Shown here: positions 41,901 through 46,809 of the stretch, piece after piece
Position numbering within the stretch: the first letter of the stretch is position 1
Layout of the letters: every line of letters starts with the position of its first letter
Position numbers and translations under genes: made by a program
The notes under the pieces: generated by a model
Told to the model about the DNA's origin: nothing
The model's database searches: none
Seen by the model: only the letters and a program-made list of their open reading frames with translations
Assembly: GCA_021325115.1 (NCBI GenBank)
Contig: JAJPHU010000091.1
Location: 1 to 46,809, forward strand
Direction of reading: 5' to 3'
Origin: Planctomycetota bacterium
GTDB lineage: Bacteria; Planctomycetota; Planctomycetia; Gemmatales; Gemmataceae
Length of the DNA stretch: 46,809 nt

Positions 41901-41973
41901 GGAACAGGAAACGGAATTAGATATATAAATAATTTATTTATATTATTTGTATCCTCTATTCTCCTGTCCCTTT
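41898..41973. repeat. AT-centred palindromic repeat between convergent genes; likely terminator
   Basis: GGGAACAGGAAAC and CTATTCTCCTGTCCC arms surround a near-perfect AT palindrome (ATATAAATAA/TTATTTATAT), followed by a T run on the plus strand. The left edge contains the TAG stop of the membrane gene. The right arm encodes the last residues and TAG stop of the GNAT gene (Gly-Thr-Gly-Glu-stop). Confidence 0.8.
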
Positions 41974-42915
41974 TTTTCGATAGAGATGTCCTGTATCGAC
42001 TTGCTCGAAACCCAAAGTGCGGAGCAGATGGATGCCGACCGCATTGTCGGTGCGAACCTGCATCTCAACGAGGGTGAAGAACTGATCCTGCAAATAGCGC
42101 AGCATCCCGGCCAGGAGGAACTTAGCCAAGCCCTGCCGCCGCATCTCGGTGGAAACAACAAGGTCGGTAATACCGATGGCATGTTGGTTCCAGGAAGGCA
42201 CATAGGTCTCCATCTCCCACAGAAGGGCGCGCGCGGTGTTTTGGCCGGTCAGCTTGTCCTGCAAGCGATATTCGTACAGTTCTACCGGGCCAAGGATGCA
42301 CTCCTGCCACCAGGTCATTTTCCGCACAGGATTGATGCAGATCTCATAGCGTAAACGATGGGCGGCGAAACGGCTATCGGAGATGTTAAATGCGCGCAGG
42401 AGGGAACGTTGCAAGACCAGGCAACTGCTTTCGACGACATAACCGTGGTGCGTGAAGAAAGGATATGCCAAGGGATCGCTGTCGAGAAAACCGGGGGAAT
42501 TGCTGCCCCCATACAGACTGAACGTGTATGGATTGAGGGGATACATGGGGCCGGCAAACAGTTTGCTACTTCCGTGTGAACGCAGGTACATTTCAGCGCG
42601 GCGAAGCAACTCGGAACCGATACCTTGGCGGCGATAAGACGGCGCGATGCCGAGGAGACAAACGACGCCGCTGCCGGAATCGAGAGCACTTTGCGAAGCG
42701 TTAGGCCCAAAGCCCGCCCAGGCAAAACCGACGATCTGTTGGTCAGCTTGAGCGATAATCAGACTCTCTGGATCAAAATATGGTTTTGAGAATAGAAAAA
42801 GCTCCAGCCACGAACAACCTTGCAGGCGTACGGCGCCGCGGCCGGTGAAGGCAGCGTTCCAGACCTCGACCAGTCCGGGAGGATCGGTATTGCGGAAAGT
42901 TCGATAGTGAATCAC
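41956..42915 (-). CDS. double-domain GNAT acetyltransferase
   Basis: 319 residues from GTG 42915 (VIHYRTFRNTD), six bases after GGGAGG; this site decides against the longer track start. The N-terminal GNAT domain (about 1-130) has the acetyl-CoA motif VCLLGIAPSYRRQGIGSELLRRAEMYLRS. The C-terminal domain (about 225-315) has ITDLVVSTEMRRQGLAKFLLAGMLRYL and ends ALGFE-like with LLRTLGFEQVDTGHLYRK. Both A motifs (R/Q-x-x-G-x-G/A) look usable, though the second is weaker. The substrate could be a small molecule or a protein. The last four residues come from the palindromic repeat at its 3' end. Confidence 0.85.
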   Translation of the reverse strand: MIHYRTFRNTDPPGLVEVWNAAFTGRGAVRLQGCSWLELFLFSKPYFDPESLIIAQADQQIVGFAWAGFGPNASQSALDSGSGVVCLLGIAPSYRRQGIGSELLRRAEMYLRSHGSSKLFAGPMYPLNPYTFSLYGGSNSPGFLDSDPLAYPFFTHHGYVVESSCLVLQRSLLRAFNISDSRFAAHRLRYEICINPVRKMTWWQECILGPVELYEYRLQDKLTGQNTARALLWEMETYVPSWNQHAIGITDLVVSTEMRRQGLAKFLLAGMLRYLQDQFFTLVEMQVRTDNAVGIHLLRTLGFEQVDTGHLYRKKGTGE

Positions 42916-42990
42916 GCAGCCTCCCTTGGCGAACGGCTGGCGTCGGCCGGCCCCATACAACGAACCAGCCGGCTGACGCCGGCCATTCGC

Positions 42991-43557
42991 CTATGGCTTA
43001 TCGGCGTCCGCCTCAACACGAAGGCGGTCAAGGACGTTCTCTACCCCAACCGTGGTGTTCGCCAACTCGACAGCACGGCGGCGTTGCGTCAGGTCGGCGA
43101 CGGTGCCGTTCAATTCGACCACGCCCGGCCCGGCCAGACGCACCTGCACATCGGCGCCGGTCATGTCGCTGTCCCAGCGCAGCCGCAGGGCAACGCGGCT
43201 ATCCAGGCTGGCTTCGCTTAGCGAACCACGCACCGCCCCCCAGCCATTATGCAGCTTATCGCGCAGACGCCCTGTCACGCCATCGAATTTGGCAGCGGTC
43301 TTGTGGAAGACGCGCGCCAGCAAGTCGGCGTCTTGGCTGCAACCGCAGCTTGTCAACGCTAAGCTCAATATCAGCCCTAGAGCGCATTGCAAGTAGATGG
43401 AGCGGCTATATGTCTTCCTCCCTCCCTCCTTGTGGGGGAGGGCTGGGGTGAGGGGTAGGACGCTCTCCCCCCCCACCCCAACTCTCCCCCACAAGGAGGG
43501 AGGGAGAAAAACGCTACACCCACTTGCAATGCGCTCTAGCCGGAAGCGTCCGCCCAT
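42991..43557 (-). CDS. BON-domain lipoprotein interrupted by an in-frame MITE-like element
   Basis: Currently 188 codons from ATG 43557, which follows a perfect AAGGAG at eight bases. Codons 1-6 read MGGRFR. Codons 7-59 are the 53-codon element at 43377-43539. Then the frame resumes with LGLILSLALTSC, the rest of a lipoprotein signal peptide with Cys as lipid site, and a BON-like domain (about residues 115-185: RVALRLRWDSDMTGADVQVR...GVVELNGTVADLTQRRRAVEL..VGVENVLDRLRVE). BON domains bind membranes or peptidoglycan-associated partners. With the insertion, the charged leader is separated from the hydrophobic core, so export may fail unless an internal TTG (just before QCALGLILSLALTSC) starts translation. 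It lies downstream of the RND adaptor gene. Confidence 0.8.
   Translation of the reverse strand: MGGRFRLERIASGCSVFLPPSLWGRVGVGGESVLPLTPALPHKEGGRKTYSRSIYLQCALGLILSLALTSCGCSQDADLLARVFHKTAAKFDGVTGRLRDKLHNGWGAVRGSLSEASLDSRVALRLRWDSDMTGADVQVRLAGPGVVELNGTVADLTQRRRAVELANTTVGVENVLDRLRVEADADKP
43377..43539. mobile_element. MITE-like element with 18-bp perfect terminal inverted repeats and CTAG duplication
   Basis: CTAGAGCGCATTGCAAGT at the left end and its exact reverse complement at the right, 163 bases in all. The inner part is a second long inverted pair rich in CTCCCTCCTTGTGGGGGAG. Counting CTAG as the duplicated target leaves 159 bases, exactly 53 codons, open in the frame of the BON lipoprotein gene. 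No transposase is encoded, so any movement would need one in trans. Confidence 0.85.
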
Positions 43558-43578
43558 TGAGTCTACTCCTTGTCCGTG

Positions 43579-43635
43579 CCGAGCCGGAAGCGTAAGCGAC
43601 AGATACCTTGCCGTCACTTATGCTTCCGGATCGGC
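43579..43635. repeat. GAGCCGGAAG-family palindromic repeat
   Basis: GCCGAGCCGGAAGCGTAAGC faces a near-complementary arm (CTTATGCTTCCGGATCGGC) with a short loop. It lies between the RND adaptor stop and the BON lipoprotein ribosome-binding site. Confidence 0.82.
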
Positions 43636-43686
43636 GCACGACGAGTATGGCGTGCTTCGCCCTTACGGGCAAGGGCAGAATGGCGG

Positions 43687-45162
43687 TTACGGCTGACGCG
43701 GACGAATGATCACGGTCTGGCCGTCATGCACTTCGGAGAGGTTACTCTCTACGATCTGCTCCGTTCCGGTGAACGACTCCCAGGGACCCCCCGGCCGCGG
43801 CTGTTTTTTCAGCACTTCGACACGAGCGCTATCGCCGGCGGCCAGTTCAATCGGCAGGCGCCGCGCTTTACCATCTTCCACCTGGTAGCAGTAGCTCTGG
43901 TAGCCGCGCGTCACGTCGCCTTCGGTGGCCACGGCGGAACGCGGCAAAGTCAACCGGCCAGGCACATCGGCGCGGAGCGTGACATAGGCGTACATACCGG
44001 GCCGCAGCGGACCATCCTTGTTGGGCAAGTCGATCTCTGCTCGCAGTGTGCGTGTGGCGGGGTCCACTGACCAGGAAGTCCGGGACACCTGTCCCGTGAA
44101 CGTCTGCCCCGGCAACACCTGGACGCGAACTTGCGCCTCAGCCCCTCTTTGGACCCAAGGAACAGCATTCTCCGGCACCTGTATGAAAATACGCATCAAA
44201 TCAGTGCGCTGCACAACGAAGAGGGGCTTGTCCTTGCCGACAGCCGCCGTTTGCACGAAATCGCCGGTGTTGATGTGCCTCTGGGTCACGACGCAATCGT
44301 AGGGAGCAAGCAAGCGGGCATAATCGAGCATGGTCCGTGCGTAATCGCGCTCTTGCCGGGCCACATCCAGATGATCTTGGGCCACGGCCAGGTCGGCTTG
44401 GGCCTTGCTCCAGTGGGCCTTGCTCTCGACCCGAAATGCCAGCGCGTACTTGACGGCGGCCTCGGCCTCGGCCAAGCTGGCCCGTGCCGTCTCGAAGCCG
44501 AGCTGCGCTTCCTCAATGTTTTCTTTGTGGATCACTTGCTCCATTCGAGCCAGGCGGTCATATTGCGATTTCATGCGGTGATAGCGGGCCTGGGCGGCTA
44601 ACCGTTGCGCCTCGGCTGCGGCAACTTTGGCCTCGGCGCTGTGGAAGGCGGCCTCGGCTGCCTCTGCCGCTCGCTGCGCTTGCTCAATCGCCGATTGGGC
44701 CTGCCGTACCAGCGCTTCCCTCTGCCGCAGCTCGACTTCGCGTTCCGGCACCCATAGCTCCGCCAGGATCTCGCCCTTGTGCAGTACGGCGCCGATGTCT
44801 TTCCAGCCCTCCTTGACGTACCCGGCGACCTTGGCGAATATCGGTGTCTCCTCGAACGCCTCGATGGCGCCGGGCTGGGAAACCTCCCGATGAAGGACGG
44901 CGTATTGCGGTGAAATGACCGTAACCGCCACGGCAGCCGGAGTGTCTGGCACTGCAGCCGGCGCGGCACCCATCGGCACGCGGCTACAACCAGATGCCGA
45001 AAAGCTAACCACAGAATCACAGAGAATACAGAAAAAGAAAGAAGAAAGAAAACAGGAAGCACTCAGGCTTCCTTTCCCCTTCTTGCAATTGAATGGCTCT
45101 TTTTCTCCTTTGAATTTCTGTTTTCTCTGTAACTTGGTGGTTAGCGCTTGAAACTTATTCAT
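43687..45162 (-). CDS. RND efflux periplasmic adaptor subunit (HlyD/AcrA type)
   Basis: 491 residues from ATG 45162 (MNKFQAL), seven bases after GGAGG. The ORF-track start further upstream would overlap the permease gene. After a signal region ending in SASGC come the beta-barrel/lipoyl half (PIFAKVAGYVKEGWKDIGAVLHKGEILAEL) and a long alpha-helical hairpin (REALVRQAQSAIEQ... to LDVARQERDYART). Then come the second lipoyl half (LLAPYDCVVTQRHINTGDFV), a beta-barrel (AVPWVQRGAEAQVRVQVLPGQ) and a membrane-proximal domain. It bridges the RND permease to an outer-membrane channel, which is not seen here. Residues about 7-49 are encoded by a CCACAGAG-family repeat that supplies the hydrophobic core of the signal peptide (FLSSFFFCILC). 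Confidence 0.92.
   Translation of the reverse strand: MNKFQALTTKLQRKQKFKGEKEPFNCKKGKGSLSASCFLSSFFFCILCDSVVSFSASGCSRVPMGAAPAAVPDTPAAVAVTVISPQYAVLHREVSQPGAIEAFEETPIFAKVAGYVKEGWKDIGAVLHKGEILAELWVPEREVELRQREALVRQAQSAIEQAQRAAEAAEAAFHSAEAKVAAAEAQRLAAQARYHRMKSQYDRLARMEQVIHKENIEEAQLGFETARASLAEAEAAVKYALAFRVESKAHWSKAQADLAVAQDHLDVARQERDYARTMLDYARLLAPYDCVVTQRHINTGDFVQTAAVGKDKPLFVVQRTDLMRIFIQVPENAVPWVQRGAEAQVRVQVLPGQTFTGQVSRTSWSVDPATRTLRAEIDLPNKDGPLRPGMYAYVTLRADVPGRLTLPRSAVATEGDVTRGYQSYCYQVEDGKARRLPIELAAGDSARVEVLKKQPRPGGPWESFTGTEQIVESNLSEVHDGQTVIIRPRQP
45005..45144. repeat. CCACAGAG-family inverted repeat inside the adaptor's signal-peptide region
   Basis: CTAACCACAGAATCACAGAG at the left and a complementary GTTTTCTCTGTAACTTGGTGG at the right, about 140 bases. 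Unlike the two intergenic copies, it is read through by the adaptor gene. Confidence 0.8.
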
Positions 45163-46809
45163 GATGTCCCTCCGGGGCAAAATATGGGCTGGCCGGGTCA
45201 TCGGGATCGAGCGAGGCAGAACGAACGGGACCGGCCATGATGATAGCGAACAGCATGGGCAAGAACGTGAGCGTGGCCAGGGTAGAAGCGGCCAGGCCGC
45301 CGATGACGGCGCGACCCAAGGGCGCCATCTGCTGACCACCTTCGCCCAGCGCCAGGGCCATTGGCATCATGCCGGCCAGCATGGCGCAGCTGGTCATCAG
45401 GATGGGCCGTAGCCGGCTTGACGCTCCCTGCACCGCCGCCTCGCTCGCCGACCAGCCCTGCCGCCGATTCTCCTCCGCAAACGTCACCAACAAAATGGCA
45501 TTGGACACCGCCACACCGATGGCCATGATTGCCCCCATGAACGATTGAATGTTCAGCGTCGTGCCGGTCACTCCCAGCATTACGGCCACGCCGGCAAGGA
45601 CCGCTGGTACTGCCGAGACCGACGCCAAGGCCAAACGGATCGACTGAAAATAAGCCGTCAGCAACAAGAAAATAACTACGATCGCCAAACTCAATCCCAG
45701 CGCCAGGCCGCGGAATATTTGCTCAAACGGCTCAATCTGCCCACGTACGGCCACTTCGACGCCGCGCGGCGGATCGCCGGCTGCAGTGATTGCTTTCTGG
45801 ATGTGCTGGGCCACGCGCCCCAGATCTTCGCCTTCGATGTTAGCTGTCATGCTAATGACACGCCGCATGTTGTAGCGATCGTATTCGCCCGGCATCGTCC
45901 CTTCCCGAATCGAAGCCACATCGCGCACCAGGAGTTGTTTATCGCTTTTGCCTTTGATAGGCACCATACCGATGGCGTTGGGTGAATCCATCTGAAAAGG
46001 CGGCACTTCCACCTGCACCTGGTAGCCGATGCCGGTCGCTGGATCGGCCCAGAAATTGAGTACAACAAAACGACTCGATGAAGTGGCCGAAATCAAGGAC
46101 CGGCTGACGTCGCCAGCAGTCACCCCGCTTAGTCCCGCCCGTTCGCGATCCACGTGTACCTCCACGGCGGGATAATCCAGCGATTGCGCAATTTGCAGAT
46201 CGCGTAATGAGGATATGCCAGCTAATTGCTCGAAAATCTTGCTGGCGTAGGTGCGGTTGTCTTGCATGTTGCGGCCGCTGACAGCCACTTCCACCGGCGT
46301 GGGTGAGCCGAAGCTCATGACCGTGTTAATGATGTCGCCCGGCTCGAAGGAAAGGCGAAGTTGGCGCACCTGGGACTCGACCTTATCGGGGGATAGTCCT
46401 TCGGCGAGCAATCTCTGCCGCAGCCAGGCGCCGAGGTGCTGTGGCAGCTTCTGCCGTAGTTTTTCTTTGAAATCACTGATTTTTACACCGCTCCCGCGAC
46501 GCAGCACCACGCGCAGGAACGCTTCTTCCGGCCCGCGCATCCACTGGTGAATGGCGCTGATGGTATAAGCAGTGGGGACCAGGCCGACATAGCCGGCCGA
46601 GATGGCGATGTTGTCATCCCCGGCCTCCTCTTTAATTAGAGCCAGGGCTTGCAGAGTGATTTCCTCGGTGGTTTCGATGCGTGTGCCGTCGGCGGCGCGG
46701 AGACGCAGTTGAAACTGCCCGGAATCCACGGTAGGGAAGATCTCCCAACCGAGCCGGCCGCCGACCAGCCAGACCAACAGGACGGCAAGGGCAAGATAAG
46801 CGCCGGCCA
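45155..46809 (-). CDS. RND efflux permease (AcrB/CusA superfamily), N-terminal part beyond window
   Basis: About 551 codons of the C-terminal half; the frame stays open to the right edge, so the TTG start in the ORF track is not real. The periplasmic porter segment has the block PGEYDRYNMRRVISMTANI. The RND membrane helices follow: ALGLSLAIVVIFLLLTAYFQS, VSAVPAVLAGVAVMLGVTGTTLNIQSFMGAIMAIGVAVSNAILLVTFAEENRRQG and SCAMLAGMMPMALALGEGGQQMAPLGRAVIGGLAASTLATLTFLPMLFAII. It exports small molecules or metals using the proton gradient. The GVAVSNAILLV helix is the hydrophobe-type rather than clearly the metal type. It overlaps the adaptor gene by eight bases, with the permease first, the reverse of the common adaptor-permease order. 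Confidence 0.93.
   Translation of the reverse strand, partial: AGAYLALAVLLVWLVGGRLGWEIFPTVDSGQFQLRLRAADGTRIETTEEITLQALALIKEEAGDDNIAISAGYVGLVPTAYTISAIHQWMRGPEEAFLRVVLRRGSGVKISDFKEKLRQKLPQHLGAWLRQRLLAEGLSPDKVESQVRQLRLSFEPGDIINTVMSFGSPTPVEVAVSGRNMQDNRTYASKIFEQLAGISSLRDLQIAQSLDYPAVEVHVDRERAGLSGVTAGDVSRSLISATSSSRFVVLNFWADPATGIGYQVQVEVPPFQMDSPNAIGMVPIKGKSDKQLLVRDVASIREGTMPGEYDRYNMRRVISMTANIEGEDLGRVAQHIQKAITAAGDPPRGVEVAVRGQIEPFEQIFRGLALGLSLAIVVIFLLLTAYFQSIRLALASVSAVPAVLAGVAVMLGVTGTTLNIQSFMGAIMAIGVAVSNAILLVTFAEENRRQGWSASEAAVQGASSRLRPILMTSCAMLAGMMPMALALGEGGQQMAPLGRAVIGGLAASTLATLTFLPMLFAIIMAGPVRSASLDPDDPASPYFAPEGHHE

Noticed and set aside
43377-43539. Possible frameshift or assembly error at the start of the BON gene
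   Set aside because: The perfect 18-bp inverted ends, CTAG duplication and exact 53-codon length fit a transposition-type insertion better than an assembly fault.
1622-45144. Possible CRISPR arrays from repeated sequences
   Set aside because: Copies of each family are dispersed singly, are themselves long palindromes, and lack regular unique spacers or cas genes.

Overview
The window looks like chromosomal DNA of a Planctomycetota bacterium, probably close to Gemmatales/Gemmataceae. This is inferred from gene style, since no 16S rRNA is present. The main clues are an ECF sigma factor overlapping a serine/threonine kinase that carries a C-terminal membrane block, a twin-arginine Gfo/Idh/MocA oxidoreductase, secreted PQQ-propeller and jelly-roll proteins, an M24-like protein without metal ligands, and many GC-rich palindromic repeats. 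Most genes are housekeeping or cell-envelope genes. There is no prophage, CRISPR array, rRNA operon or intact insertion sequence.

Layout: 1-3.7 kb (minus) is a three-gene phosphorelay: CHASE3-type histidine kinase, stand-alone receiver, hybrid kinase cut by the left edge. 4.1-6.3 kb (minus) holds an ICMT-like membrane methyltransferase and a DcuC-type carrier. 6.4-12.6 kb (plus) holds a fused DHQ dehydratase/shikimate dehydrogenase, shikimate kinase, a prepilin peptidase, and an MBOAT acyltransferase with an SGNH-like partner. At 12.7-14.7 kb are ribF (minus), divergent RNase P RNA (plus) and a ClpS-like gene. 14.7-26 kb (minus) holds kinase, sigma factor, GT87, a UxaC-like protein, a propeller-PHP protein, a small membrane protein, a PQQ lipoprotein and a jelly-roll protein. 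26.2-38.4 kb (plus) holds gamma-carbonic anhydrase, the M24-like protein, a secreted 660-residue protein, ApbE, DoxX, the Gfo/Idh oxidoreductase, a metallophosphoesterase, a methyltransferase, a TlpA-like thioredoxin and GlcD. After an IS3-type transposase scrap, the right end has a second and probably inactive prepilin peptidase (minus), a polytopic membrane protein (plus), a double-GNAT protein (minus), a BON lipoprotein (minus) and an RND efflux pair (minus) that runs off the right edge.

The most striking feature is a dense population of short palindromic repeats from at least eight sequence families, spaced through the window and often part of the coding sequence. Some lie in frame inside proteins (the DcuC-like carrier, the serine/threonine kinase, the UxaC-like protein). 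Several carry the stop codon or last codons of the neighbouring gene (aroDE, prepilin peptidase 1, ribF, the GNAT gene, the receiver gene, the polytopic membrane gene). Two sit in the signal-peptide region of adjacent efflux-region genes. In the BON lipoprotein gene a 163-bp element with 18-bp perfect terminal inverted repeats fits a 159-bp (53-codon) in-frame insertion with CTAG duplication. Removing it on paper restores a textbook lipoprotein signal peptide behind a perfect ribosome-binding site. This resembles the Rickettsia palindromic elements that insert in frame into genes, here in an unrelated phylum.

Coordinates come from the supplied ORF track and were refined by reading start codons and ribosome-binding sites by eye. 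No database search was possible, so family assignments rest on recognised motifs.
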